A DNA stretch of 44,110 bases. Origin: an uncultured Oscillospiraceae bacterium. Its GTDB lineage: Bacteria; Bacillota; Clostridia; Oscillospirales; Acutalibacteraceae. Below are positions 16,101 to 24,739 of the stretch, in pieces. Location: NCBI GenBank assembly GCA_900543795.1, contig UQSH01000011.1, positions 1 through 44,110 of the forward strand, given 5' to 3'. Under the pieces are notes generated by a model, which saw only the letters and a program-made list of their open reading frames with translations, did not search any database and was not told the origin of the DNA. Within the stretch, counting starts at the first letter, position 1. Every line of letters begins with the position of its first letter. The position numbers and the translations under genes were made by a program.

Positions 16101-16261
16101 ATTGCATAAAGATGCATTACAACATCTGTATCATCGCAATAAACAACTCCCGATCCGTCATTTAAGTTTGGATTATCCAAAGCCATAGCGGAGAACGGGA
16201 AGCTGAATACTACCATTAATACTGAAAGTAATACAGCCAAAGCTTTTTTGAAGCTTTTCAT
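13118..16261 (-). CDS. Secreted 1047-aa protein: cohesin-like domain plus Cys-rich tandem repeats
   Basis: A signal peptide is clear (MKSFKKALAVLLSVLMVV, cleavage near AMA at residue 26). Residues about 30-310 resemble a cohesin-type beta-sandwich (VVTMENFDPGYNIGQFVMSY). Residues about 380-710 hold about seven repeats with a pattern like H-x-W..ATC..G-x-TEGSHCTACGKTVVAQ, i.e. paired CxxC cysteines that could bind metal or form disulfides. An InlB/Listeria-Bacteroides-type region (FVGWMVNGKMVSTNAVYT; HYTFEGYDLTLDEV) follows. No dockerin, sortase motif or membrane anchor is seen at the C-terminus. I start at 16261, where AGGAGG lies seven bases upstream and the signal peptide begins; an upstream frame extension overlaps the preceding gene. 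It is 19 bases after that gene, so co-transcribed. Domain boundaries are by eye. Confidence 0.8.
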   Translation of the reverse strand: MKSFKKALAVLLSVLMVVFSFPFSAMALDNPNLNDGSGVVYCDDTDVVMHLYAMPYTGALKFGPASDVYDEAGANYDPGKTYDFNNITVDAIAADYANCDTASAWNRATFCLVVTMENFDPGYNIGQFVMSYDTAVVQACYIKNNNKKAASIVTGSAADKSAVLRESSSWDAEGIINTETHAYKQLPDGSINVNTEVIFQGGNWGSTTLWDDNEAYEMQGQVVCVVGFELLQPSADLAQVFHLNTDISKTYWTKDTEDPGNNYTEQLVPYGVTDSTNATAGKDVDLSKLTVFTCPELGMAPADTPTDVTYTYTFADGHSTTVKAAEGTEPTAPANTPTAIASNNNGTHTTTSYSWPAFAQGTTAYTEVATPSTVDCTSTKVVDAQAVAPGHTTPGSTEAWHCSVCNYTVASTPVGASGHTWDAGVVTPATCTAQGYTTYTCTLDGEKLVDNYTAIDPNNHTGLVTDNEVPATCTATGLTEGSHCTACGKTVVAQDVIPIDSSNHTKVVTDNAVDPTCTKTGLTEGSHCGACNTVLVEQQEVPALDHDWQVTSSTDATCKTAGTVTSECSRCHETKTESGVLDPNNHEGPIVDDAAVPATCTSTGLTAGTHCTACGKAVVAQTETPINPSNHTNVVTDKAVAPTCTDPGLTEGSHCTACGTTIVAQKTIEALGHAWGEGVITKEATRAEDGVMTYTCSRDASHKKTEAIPALGVQITVTANELGTTTLNGTPTTGAAQKVPYELTYTLKATANEGAEFVGWMVNGKMVSTNAVYTTGAYADLTYVPVFAPKAAVDFVVTFIDQFNKVIATIASSELAGLSELPSAPDYPHYTFEGYDLTLDEVKALKDSTVVTASYAKDATTYTVTAIGCTITVDGVDYQETATVSHDARVTVKPNSSDVAKSWTVNSSQAAFGPEYSFYVTADVEVAYSTLDVTAVPTVANVSMDQIDDVKVRFLATRSVTDGYTLLESGFVYGKDMNSADIVLDNVNGTTCRVIKNSNMAADGQFALTVGIASKTGKIGVAAYIIVKDSAGTVSAIYAPVQEWTYN

Positions 16262-16280
16262 CGTTTTTCCTCCTAATTTA

Positions 16281-17402
16281 TTAAGATATAACAGTATCGG
16301 CATATGTAACTGTTGATGCTTCATAGTTACTAAAAGCCATATAAATAAGTTTATCAGCAACATTAATGCTACCATTTCTATCTATGTCAATACATACCAG
16401 ATAATTCGCATCACCAAAACCGGAATTACTTGCGGCAACATACTTTGCCTTATCAGCAACATTAATAGTGGTATTTCCATCCCAGTTGCAAGCAACAATT
16501 CCAACCATGACTGACGAGGAAACCTCTGCATCATTAACAACAATAGTGAATGTGCGCTCAAAGCCATACGGATAAGCTACAGTTGCGGTGTACTCTCCGC
16601 TTGGTACGCTTTCAAGCGTAAACAATCCGCTATCATCGGTTATTGCAGATATTTCTTCTCCGTCCGTTGTTGTAACAGAAACTGTTGCACCGGTTACTGC
16701 ATACTTTCCTTCTGTATCAGAAGGTTTAGTAAGTGCTCCGATATATGCCGATACATTATAGCCTTTTGGAAGCTCGGGAGACAAATCACATTCCATTGAA
16801 TAGACCGCTCCCTCAAAATCATTTGCTGTGCCAAGGGCATAGCAATCATAAATATATTTACCGTCGGCTGACGCTGTGCGATCATTATAGCTTACCTCAA
16901 AAAATGTGAAATGAGGATTTGAATCTGCAATAATGATATCAGCCATATCAACGGACGAATCCGAAGCGACGGTGAAATCCATTGTTAAAAGCGTTAAGCA
17001 GGAATCTGCCAACGCAGTACACTCTGCATTTTCGGAAAGAATTCCGAAAATAAGGCTTCCGTTTTTAGCCTCCGGCCCAACAGGGAGAAGCTCTGAATTT
17101 GAATCCGGAAGAACAGAGCACGAATTAACCGTTATAACGCTTTCATTATAGGTTGCCGTAAACTGCATTTGGGAAATATAGGAAACATCCGAAACGGACA
17201 AAACCATTTGATATGTTCCTGCGGTTAAGGCATTGCCATCAACCTTTTCTCCGCTGCCATCGGTATATACGGCGGTTATCTTCGGCACCTCTGTTCCGAC
17301 AGTGCTTTCAGCAGCATTTGCCGAAATTCCGAAGCAATTTAAGCTGATAACAAAAAGCGTACATACGAAAGCAACATAGAGCTTTTTTATTACTTTTTTC
17401 AT
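16281..17402 (-). CDS. Secreted cohesin / Ig-like / dockerin protein (mini scaffoldin-like)
   Basis: This 373-aa protein has a signal peptide (MKKVIKKLYVAFVCTLFVIS, cleavage near SANA at residue 30). Residues about 35-195 look like a cohesin fold (MVLSVSDVSYISQMQFTATY, then a glycine-rich loop and FFEV). Residues about 213-292 form a carboxypeptidase-regulatory or Cna-B-like domain (TDDSGLFTLESVPSGEYTAT). Residues 302-362 resemble a type I dockerin: the second calcium loop is canonical (DIDRNGSINVAD, 339-350), while the first (NWDGNTTINVAD) carries a two-residue insertion. A protein with both halves of the interaction could bridge others or polymerise; this is inference. Its last 150 residues are nearly duplicated at the end of the upstream 2152-aa protein. 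Confidence 0.82.
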   Translation of the reverse strand: MKKVIKKLYVAFVCTLFVISLNCFGISANAAESTVGTEVPKITAVYTDGSGEKVDGNALTAGTYQMVLSVSDVSYISQMQFTATYNESVITVNSCSVLPDSNSELLPVGPEAKNGSLIFGILSENAECTALADSCLTLLTMDFTVASDSSVDMADIIIADSNPHFTFFEVSYNDRTASADGKYIYDCYALGTANDFEGAVYSMECDLSPELPKGYNVSAYIGALTKPSDTEGKYAVTGATVSVTTTDGEEISAITDDSGLFTLESVPSGEYTATVAYPYGFERTFTIVVNDAEVSSSVMVGIVACNWDGNTTINVADKAKYVAASNSGFGDANYLVCIDIDRNGSINVADKLIYMAFSNYEASTVTYADTVIS

Positions 17403-17462
17403 AATAAGTCTCCTATGTGCTTTGAAAATAATTTTTTATACGAGTTATAAACGGGATATACC

Positions 17463-17482
17463 CGGCGGAGTTTCCCCCGCCG
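17463..17482 (-). other. Intercistronic hairpin after the 2152-aa gene
   Basis: CGGCGG and CCGCCG pair around a short loop in the 104-base gap between the 2152-aa and 373-aa genes. No T-run follows on the minus strand. It may tune relative expression of the giant gene and the downstream genes. Confidence 0.45.
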
Positions 17483-17506
17483 AGCACATTAATTAATCAA
17501 TCCAAA

Positions 17507-20500
17507 TTACTCAATAGTGGTTGCAAAGTAAACAACCGTTGATGATTCATAGTTACTAAATGCCGTATAAACAAGTTTGTCAGCAACATTGATACTGCCA
17601 TTCTTGTCTATATCGATACTAGGAACATATGCGGCATCAGATGAGCTTGTATTGCTAGCTGCAATATATTTAGCCTTATCTGCAACATTGATAACCGTAT
17701 TGCCATCCCAGTTGCAGGCTACTATACCAACCTTGGTTGTTGATGAAACATCTGCACCGTTTACTTTGATTGTGAATGTTCTTTCAAATCCGTACGGATA
17801 AGTAATAGTTGCGGTGTACTCGCCGTTCGGAACATTTTCAAGAACAAACATACCGTTTTCATCAGTTGTTGCGGAGATAACGGTGCCATCCTCAGTTGTA
17901 ATAGAAACTGTTGCGCCTGTTACGGCATACTTACCATAATCATCTGTCGGAGAGGTCAAAGCACCAACATAAGCAGTTACGGTGTAGCCGGCAGGAGCTT
18001 CTGCTACATACGGAACTAATGTGTTTTCAGCCTTCATAAGGGTTGTTCTGGTTGAATCGTTATCAGAAACCTCAATGTTATAGGTTTGAGTATCATCATA
18101 GATACCCTGAGTATAACCTGCTGTTTGACTATTTGCAGTTGCAACAGTGTTGATTGCAGTTGCAAGGAATCTTACATACCAATCCCAAGAATCTGTTGTG
18201 TAAGCCTGTTTGCCTTCGGCATTTTTATTTTGAAGTGTGCCGTCAGCAGCAAGAGTACCGTACTTAGGAGTGATAGAGGTGTCTTTAAATACAACCTTTG
18301 TTTCGCCGCTTACAAGCACATTTGTATCTGGGTTATATTCGCCAACTGTTGCAGAGAAGCTGCTGTTGATATGGCTCTTCAATGCTGCTTGGTCATAGTT
18401 GTAATTATAGGTGTCGCCTGTTGCACAAATGATTTCTCTCATAAGAGCGCCATCATTGTCTACATAACCGCGATGAACAACCTTTGACTTATAGAACTCA
18501 TAAAGACGAATTGCTTCATCAATTGTTGAACCTGATGCAGTTGTTGAGTAAGTGTAATCAATCTTGCCCTGTGCATTCTTAACAGGAGCGGTATAACCAA
18601 ACTTATACTCGTTTGCAGTTGAAGAAGCTGTTAAGCCAACTGAAGCATATTCACCTGCTTTCAATTTTGAATAGAACACCGGATAGGTTGTTGTATCAAA
18701 CGGAGTTGCAGTTTTAGGATCGTCTGCAGTGAGATAGAACTCATAGGTTTTGCTTACCTCATATTCTTCAGAGCTTGTTGTTACATAGATAAACTCTGTT
18801 TTATAAGAAGTTGAAACAAGACCTTCTGCAAGCTTAGCGGCATTAACCATAAGCTGATATGTTACCTTATCGAAGTTGTTTTCGTTAAGGTTTGCTCTGT
18901 CTTCAGATACTTCTGTTATGATTCGAGAAGCTGCCGAAGAGTTAACTGACTTCTTAGCATCGAAGATTGTGTAGCTTGATCTATCTGCTTGAAGCATATA
19001 GATACCACGGTTTTCAGTTCCGGGTGTGTTCGGGATAATACGATTCTCCTGCACCGGCACCTTGAATGCCCAGTTGATATCCTTTGAGCTCGTCTTAGAA
19101 CCGTCAGCGCGTCTGTAAACAAACTGAATCTGATCGTACATCTTTGAAAGCTCAGTGGTATCTCCGTAATACGGAGCAGAATAGGTCTTTGCATCCCAAG
19201 CCTTCTCATAGGAAGGAGTATTCTTAACATAAGCGGTAAGTCCGCTTTCGTAAGCAGTTACAATCTTTTTCTCTGCATTAAGATATACATATCTGTTGAG
19301 GTTGAAGTTATCAGCTGTAACCGTAACCGGTGTGTTTGTGTAATATGGAATTGTGCAAAGCTCATCAGCATAATAATATGTTACTGTGCTTGATGTTTCG
19401 CCGAACTCGTTTGTATTCGAGCCGTATTTCTTCATATTATCACTTGTTGGCCATTCGGGTGTATTTGCCGAATCTGCCTGAACATAAGCCTTATCGCCAT
19501 AGGTTGAACCGCTTGTTGTTGTCTTAGCATAGTCCTGTCTGTTTGAAAGGAATGCAACATTATTGTTTACATTCTTGATAGAAACAGGCTCACCTAAGGT
19601 GATGATTGTGTTCTTTAATTGCTCAACAACAGTGTTATATGTTGCTGATGTTTTTGTTGATTCAACATAGTCTGTAAAGTCAGACGGCTGATATGTTGCA
19701 ACAAAGTTTTTGAGTTCATTATAGGAGCCTTCAAGATTTGTTTTTTCCTGAGTATCTCTGATAGAAATATCAAGTGAAGCGTGGCCTCTCTCGCTTGCAT
19801 TTGAGTTTTGGTTATCAAATGCAACATTAAGAGTATAATCGCCAACTTTGAGCTCGTCGGTATTGAAGGATTTAATCCATCTGAAATACTGAGTCTGCAT
19901 CGTTGTTGAAAACGAGAACTTGATTTGGCCGCCTCCATCGTTGAAGTTAAGATAGATACCGGGAATCGGAGTACCCCAACAGAATGTATCTCTGTTGTCT
20001 TTAGTATAAGTAATAGTAGCATAAAGAAGGTTTCCGTCTTTATCTGCATATTGCTTATAGTTTGCTACATTTGCAGCCTTGTTTGCCTTTATGTCTGCAT
20101 AAGAAGCAATAACGTGAGGACGAGTGTCGGAATAACCGTAATCTATATTACCGTCTCCGTCAACATCCTTACCGTTTGCACCGCCGTCAGCAGCAGAAAC
20201 CCAAGTATCATTATATTCATAATAATAATCGAGTGAACGATAGTCGATAATATCACCGTTCTGGTTTACAGGAACAACGGCATTATCCGCTGCAGTTGAT
20301 TTGTCGCCTACATAAGCGAACATTGTGTAAACGCCGCCCGTTTTTCCGCTCTGACAATCAGCACGCATTGTTACATTATCGAAGGTGCTTGCATTACTAC
20401 TGTCAAGAATAATCTTTGCAGGATAAAGAACGCTAAGCTGTGATCTCTGACCAAAGCCGCCTGTTGTCTTTGTTGCGGGAACGTTTTTAAGACCTTCAAC

Positions 20501-23500
20501 ATTATAATAGAATGTTTGAGGGCTTGAGCTGAATTTACCTGACTGAACTTCATAAGCCTGGTCAAACATCTTGAATCCGTTGGCATCACGGGTGTATGTT
20601 GTTCCGAACCAGTCTGCCTCGTTAGTTACATAAAGGTAACCGGTAGCAGTTTGATTTTGGAAGCTTGCAAGAGCATTTCCGTTTGCATCTGTAATTACAT
20701 TGCCGTTTTTATCAACAACATTGTAGGTTACAGTTGCAGTTTTGATGCCGGCTGATGTCGGAGAACCTGTAACGCCGAAATAAAGCGTTTTGCCACCCTG
20801 GATAGGAGCGGCGGTTGTTGAACCGAAGGAGCCGTCGCTATTCTTCTTATAAACACTTGTAAGAGAAATGTTGATGTTTGAATCATCGCAAACAATGCTC
20901 TTAACATCTATGAAGTAACGGGAAAGCTGCTTAACCTGGCCGTTTTCAATATAGTTTCTGTTAAGACCGAGTGATTCGTTTGAAACAGCAAGATATGTCT
21001 TGCCTGTAAGCTGATCTGAACCGAGATTAAATGCATTAATATACGGTGTTGTGAACGAAGCCTCGGGAGCTGCATAGCTATGCTGAGCAAGCTGCGGAAC
21101 AAAGCTTGGAATGAAGCTGTTTACAGCTTTAATAAGGTAAGCAACACCCGGAAGAACGGTATCTGTTGTTGATCTTGATGTGCCTGTGAGAAGAACACCT
21201 GCACGACCGTTTTCTGCAATTCTTGCAATAAGAACCGCAAGCATACCGCCATCACTGTAATAGCCTGTGCAAGCTGATGACGGAGCAACCGAACCGCTTG
21301 AAAGAGTACCATTCTGAACTAAATCTGTAAACGGTCTGTATCCTGTATTATTAGGAATAAGGAGACCCCAAGTATCGCCTGAATCACGAGGACCAATGAT
21401 TGTGTTGAAGATATCCTGTAAGAAATCATAAACAACATTAATCATAGCCTTTGATGTAACAGGAGCAGACTGAATGAATAAGTAAACAATATTTGAGAAT
21501 ATTGCGCTTACACCCTGCTTGTTGCGACCGTACTGGGTTGTGTTAACATCAGCAATGTTAACAATACCGTTAACGATAGTTTTCATAATAAGGTCTTCGG
21601 ACTTAACATTGCCTTCGCCGTCTTTAAGAAGAGAAGGAATTGCCGGGAATGCCTTATTTACAATAATATCAATGTTTTCCCAAAGAGTATGAGAAAGATT
21701 AATAGCACTTCCGTAAGGATCGGAGGATGCCTGGGCTGTTGAGCAGCCGTAATTTGTAAGGCCGAGAAGCTGAGCGATCTGCATATTGTCTGCATAGTAG
21801 CAAACAACCTTGTTAAGCATATCGTACAATGTGGTTGATGAATCGTTGAGAGCACCGTTTGTGGTACCGCCCTGAACGAATACGCTCCACTGAGAGCCGT
21901 CTGCTTCCATAAGCGGAACTAAATTCTGCATTACATAAGCAACAGCATCACGAGCCATATACTGATATTTAGTAATATCTGTGTCGATATAACCGTCTGC
22001 ACCAATCGGAGCTAAGAATGAATAATCACTATCCGGAAGAACATATTTAAGATATTCTTCAAGGCAAACATAGATTATACCATCTACATCATCGCACTTA
22101 TCCCAAGTTTCCTGATGAATCTGCTTTGCCATACCGATTTGATTAAGAAGCATCTTAATAAGCGGAAGGATAGCTGATTCAATGTTGCTTTCCGTAAGAA
22201 CAGCATCAGCGCCGTTTGCTGCATAGAAATCAGCAAGGATAGCCGAGCTTGAAGAATCTGCAACGAACTTAATAAGATTAAGTGCCGACTGAACAAATTC
22301 TGTTACGATACCGTCAACATCCTGAGTTGCCGAAGCAGGAGCCCAGTTATTGAAGGTTGGGAACAGATATGAAAGAATTGATTTAACAACGCCGTAAACA
22401 TTATTGGCAACAGAGCCGCCTTCGGGAATTACCGAGAAATCATAGATGTTCTTAAATCCGCCGAAATATGTATCTTTAATATTAAGGTTAAGAACACCGG
22501 TCTGGATGCCCCATGTTGCAGCAATCGGGCTGTATAATACCTTATTAAAGAGGTTTACAGGATCGATTTCTGTTTCATTTCTTCCTTCGTTAAGCTCTGT
22601 AAAGAGCTGCTGCATAATTGCCTTAACGTCATCTGCTGTGCAGGTTGCGGTAAACTGATCGGTAATAGCATCTCTTGTTCCGAGACCCGGGAAGCGCTGA
22701 ACCGCAACGCCGTCTACCGTTTCCTTAATTCCGTCAAGGTAAGAAGCAATTGTATTGATATCAGCAGCAATCCAAGCATCAAGCTTTTCAGTTGTCCAAT
22801 AAGCGTCTATTTGAGACTGCGTTGTGGGAGCAACGAAAAGTGATTTGCCGTTTGCATCAACTCCTGCCAAACCTGTTGTGTATTTATAATACATCTTAGT
22901 AAAGTCGGTTACGAAGCTGTGTGCAACACTGATTGTTCCGATAAGCGGAACAAGAGTGTGCTTATAAATCGGCTGGAATGCATCATAGAACTGCTCGTAA
23001 GCAGTTTTGCTGAGATCAAGAGAAAAATAATCTTCGTGTGAACTGTCATTGCTGAACATATAATATTCATCAAGACCGATAAGGGTGTAAAGAACACCGT
23101 TGTTAATGGCATCTGCTGCCCACTGCTCGAATGAAAGAGCGTTTCCGTTGGAATCCTTGAAATAATAAGTTGATGTTGAAGTATCAAGATTATTATTTAC
23201 ATTATCCCTTTGAAGGTCATCGGCAACCTTCGATTTGAGCATATATGCAACAATGTTGTTTGCAAGGTTTTTCTCGTAGCCGGCAGGCATTCCGAGAGCA
23301 TTGCCGAGAACCTCATAAATTGTACCGCCGAGGGCTTTTTTAATAATACCGTCAAGCGTACCACCCATTGTAAAGGAGCCGTTTATGAACTGCTGAATAA
23401 CTGTTCCGCCGGCCTTAACACCCGAAGAATTGTTTTTAGACTTAGCGGCGTTATTTGTGTTCATATAGATAATGTTTGCTATACCTCTGATGATATCCTT

Positions 23501-23965
23501 TGAGGTGCTGTTTTCACGGGTCATTACAGTGCTGCCGCTGCCGGTATTAGCATAGTTTACCAAGCAACCGCCGAGGTTAATGTTCTTAGCGTCGCCGCCG
23601 AGAACGAGCTTAACCGTGCCGTTGTTTAGAAGCTGACGAACGCTGTTAACCGTGCTGAGAGCACCGTTGATACTTGTGAGGTCATAATTGATTGATGCTA
23701 CATAAACGTTCATTGAGCCCTTGATTGTTGAGCACTTTTCGGCAAGAATGCCGTCAACCCAGTCAAGAAGAGCAGTTAAGGTTTGCTCATCAGTTGATTC
23801 AACCCAGCCGAGGAAGTTGCTTTTGAGATATTCATCGGTGTATTCCGAATCAGCAGACATACCTGCGGCATAGGCGCTGAGAGCACCTGTAAAGCAAGAG
23901 AGAGCCATTAATGCAGCAAGAAGAAGCGAAAGCAATTTCTTGCTGAATGATTTTGACTTAAACAT
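17507..23965 (-). CDS. Secreted giant protein (2152 aa) with C-terminal Ig-like domain and dockerin
   Basis: The protein starts with a long signal peptide (FKSKSFSKKLLSLLLAALMA, cleavage near SAYA at about residue 33). The first 1000 or so residues are mostly helical, Leu/Ile/Asn-rich, with segments such as LWENIDIIVNKAFPAIPSLL that recall the divergent 2400-aa neighbour. The middle is beta-rich with Ser/Thr/Tyr-rich segments (YAKTTTSGSTYGDKAYVQAD). Residues about 1990-2075 are a carboxypeptidase-regulatory-like domain and residues 2079-2140 a dockerin with loop DIDKNGSINVAD. No catalytic motif is recognised. The start has GAGGTG about 10 bases upstream. It heads the minus-strand unit behind a structured leader. 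It may be a surface or matrix component held by a cohesin partner; the partner could be the 373-aa or 1047-aa protein. Confidence 0.8.
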   Translation of the reverse strand: MFKSKSFSKKLLSLLLAALMALSCFTGALSAYAAGMSADSEYTDEYLKSNFLGWVESTDEQTLTALLDWVDGILAEKCSTIKGSMNVYVASINYDLTSINGALSTVNSVRQLLNNGTVKLVLGGDAKNINLGGCLVNYANTGSGSTVMTRENSTSKDIIRGIANIIYMNTNNAAKSKNNSSGVKAGGTVIQQFINGSFTMGGTLDGIIKKALGGTIYEVLGNALGMPAGYEKNLANNIVAYMLKSKVADDLQRDNVNNNLDTSTSTYYFKDSNGNALSFEQWAADAINNGVLYTLIGLDEYYMFSNDSSHEDYFSLDLSKTAYEQFYDAFQPIYKHTLVPLIGTISVAHSFVTDFTKMYYKYTTGLAGVDANGKSLFVAPTTQSQIDAYWTTEKLDAWIAADINTIASYLDGIKETVDGVAVQRFPGLGTRDAITDQFTATCTADDVKAIMQQLFTELNEGRNETEIDPVNLFNKVLYSPIAATWGIQTGVLNLNIKDTYFGGFKNIYDFSVIPEGGSVANNVYGVVKSILSYLFPTFNNWAPASATQDVDGIVTEFVQSALNLIKFVADSSSSAILADFYAANGADAVLTESNIESAILPLIKMLLNQIGMAKQIHQETWDKCDDVDGIIYVCLEEYLKYVLPDSDYSFLAPIGADGYIDTDITKYQYMARDAVAYVMQNLVPLMEADGSQWSVFVQGGTTNGALNDSSTTLYDMLNKVVCYYADNMQIAQLLGLTNYGCSTAQASSDPYGSAINLSHTLWENIDIIVNKAFPAIPSLLKDGEGNVKSEDLIMKTIVNGIVNIADVNTTQYGRNKQGVSAIFSNIVYLFIQSAPVTSKAMINVVYDFLQDIFNTIIGPRDSGDTWGLLIPNNTGYRPFTDLVQNGTLSSGSVAPSSACTGYYSDGGMLAVLIARIAENGRAGVLLTGTSRSTTDTVLPGVAYLIKAVNSFIPSFVPQLAQHSYAAPEASFTTPYINAFNLGSDQLTGKTYLAVSNESLGLNRNYIENGQVKQLSRYFIDVKSIVCDDSNINISLTSVYKKNSDGSFGSTTAAPIQGGKTLYFGVTGSPTSAGIKTATVTYNVVDKNGNVITDANGNALASFQNQTATGYLYVTNEADWFGTTYTRDANGFKMFDQAYEVQSGKFSSSPQTFYYNVEGLKNVPATKTTGGFGQRSQLSVLYPAKIILDSSNASTFDNVTMRADCQSGKTGGVYTMFAYVGDKSTAADNAVVPVNQNGDIIDYRSLDYYYEYNDTWVSAADGGANGKDVDGDGNIDYGYSDTRPHVIASYADIKANKAANVANYKQYADKDGNLLYATITYTKDNRDTFCWGTPIPGIYLNFNDGGGQIKFSFSTTMQTQYFRWIKSFNTDELKVGDYTLNVAFDNQNSNASERGHASLDISIRDTQEKTNLEGSYNELKNFVATYQPSDFTDYVESTKTSATYNTVVEQLKNTIITLGEPVSIKNVNNNVAFLSNRQDYAKTTTSGSTYGDKAYVQADSANTPEWPTSDNMKKYGSNTNEFGETSSTVTYYYADELCTIPYYTNTPVTVTADNFNLNRYVYLNAEKKIVTAYESGLTAYVKNTPSYEKAWDAKTYSAPYYGDTTELSKMYDQIQFVYRRADGSKTSSKDINWAFKVPVQENRIIPNTPGTENRGIYMLQADRSSYTIFDAKKSVNSSAASRIITEVSEDRANLNENNFDKVTYQLMVNAAKLAEGLVSTSYKTEFIYVTTSSEEYEVSKTYEFYLTADDPKTATPFDTTTYPVFYSKLKAGEYASVGLTASSTANEYKFGYTAPVKNAQGKIDYTYSTTASGSTIDEAIRLYEFYKSKVVHRGYVDNDGALMREIICATGDTYNYNYDQAALKSHINSSFSATVGEYNPDTNVLVSGETKVVFKDTSITPKYGTLAADGTLQNKNAEGKQAYTTDSWDWYVRFLATAINTVATANSQTAGYTQGIYDDTQTYNIEVSDNDSTRTTLMKAENTLVPYVAEAPAGYTVTAYVGALTSPTDDYGKYAVTGATVSITTEDGTVISATTDENGMFVLENVPNGEYTATITYPYGFERTFTIKVNGADVSSTTKVGIVACNWDGNTVINVADKAKYIAASNTSSSDAAYVPSIDIDKNGSINVADKLVYTAFSNYESSTVVYFATTIE

Positions 23966-24037
23966 AATTCATTTTCACCTCTCTGTATTTTCTATAAATT
24001 TTTTTGCTAATGCGCACTTGGCTTATAGCTTAAATCA

Positions 24038-24105
24038 GCGTCTGCACCCGCTCTCTGACCCGTAGGCAATCTACTCAAAGCAAGCTGCCGATTGGCAGCA
24101 GACAC
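24038..24105 (-). ncRNA. Candidate structured leader RNA (three-way junction)
   Basis: On the minus-strand transcript GUGUCU (24105-24100) pairs with AGACGC (24043-24038), enclosing a perfect hairpin GCUGCC-AAUC-GGCAGC (24099-24084) and a second arm (24081-24050) with an internal GUAG-AUUGC-CUAC hairpin. One closing pair is G-U only if the RNA is read on the minus strand, which supports that strand. I do not recognise a known riboswitch: c-di-GMP-I/II, c-di-AMP, SAM and T-box consensus pieces are absent. It lies between the predicted promoter and the 2152-aa gene. Confidence 0.4.
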
Positions 24106-24146
24106 ATATAGTGTTAAGATATAATATGCGCAAATTACGCACTTTC

Positions 24147-24175
24147 ATTAAAACACAAAGGGGGCTAAAAGTCAA
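24147..24175 (-). promoter_or_regulatory. Promoter of the minus-strand surface operon
   Basis: On the minus strand TTGACT (24175-24170) and TTTAAT (24152-24147) are 17 bases apart. The predicted transcript has a leader of about 175 bases that includes the candidate structured RNA. Confidence 0.6.
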
Positions 24176-24179
24176 TATT

Positions 24180-24550
24180 AACAATTCCGAAATATTTTTT
24201 TCAGCGTTTTTGCTGATTTTCAGGCGCTTCTTTTGTGCAAAATTTACATAAAACGGGCAAAAATCGGCGATTTGAATGTTTACAAAAAATTTACAATTTG
24301 GTTGAAAAAATGAGGCTTATCGCCTTTACGCTTTGTAAATTTTGTTAAGTGTTCGCACTTTACATAACAACATATAGTATATTTGTGTTTTGGCACAACA
24401 TTTTGTGTGGGTGTGTGTAAAGCGTTTTTCTTTACGGAATTGTTTTCTCTTTTTTGAGCTTCATTCGGTTTTCGGCTTTTTTGATGAAAATTGTTTAAAT
24501 TCGGTGAAGGACACTTTTGTTCACAATTTGTTAAAAATTCAAAAAAAGGT
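24180..24550. other. AT-rich divergent control region
   Basis: No gene is visible between the divergent promoters. The stretch is AT-rich with recurring TTTACA and TTTGTTAA words. It may hold operator sites for coordinated control of the two surface transcripts. A short open frame at 24390-24638 has no ribosome site and is not believed. Confidence 0.5.
24523..24534 (+). repeat. Direct repeat copy 1, ACAATTTGTTAA
   Basis: The 12-base word ACAATTTGTTAA lies 17 bases before the -35 box of the plus-strand giant gene and recurs exactly at 24638-24649. It could be a regulator binding site, but the region is AT-rich and two copies are weak proof. Confidence 0.35.
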
Positions 24551-24579
24551 ATTGACTTGCGCTAATATATTTGGTATAA
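24551..24579 (+). promoter_or_regulatory. Promoter of the 2400-aa protein gene
   Basis: TTGACT (24551-24556) and TATAAA (24574-24579) are exactly 17 bases apart. Transcription should start near 24586 and give a leader of about 150 bases. In that leader a 10-bp stem with a 2-base bulge (24604-24615 with 24667-24676) can form around the second ACAATTTGTTAA copy. Confidence 0.75.
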
Positions 24580-24637
24580 ATATATTGTATTGTTCGTGCG
24601 CGTGGATATATTGCGCTCTTTTTCAGGGATTTTGTTA

Positions 24638-24649
24638 ACAATTTGTTAA
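24638..24649 (+). repeat. Direct repeat copy 2, ACAATTTGTTAA
   Basis: An exact second copy of the 12-base word lies in the leader of the giant gene, within TTGTTAACAA, itself a perfect palindrome. Confidence 0.35.
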
Positions 24650-24739
24650 TAAGATTTCCCAAAAACCGCAATATCCTGTGCTGCAAATTCGGCGTAACTC
24701 AAAATAACGCCTAAATCATAATAAGAAGGAGAGATGATT

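Noticed and set aside
13118..16261. Zinc-finger protein based on CxxC repeats
   Set aside because: A signal peptide makes it extracellular, and the repeats resemble surface-protein modules, not nucleic-acid-binding fingers.
24038..24105. c-di-GMP-I or c-di-GMP-II riboswitch
   Set aside because: The expected conserved pieces, such as the GCACAGGGCAAACC core or the class II pseudoknot strings, are missing.
24390..24638. 82-codon frame in the divergent control region
   Set aside because: It overlaps the promoter and -35 box of the giant gene and has no ribosome site.
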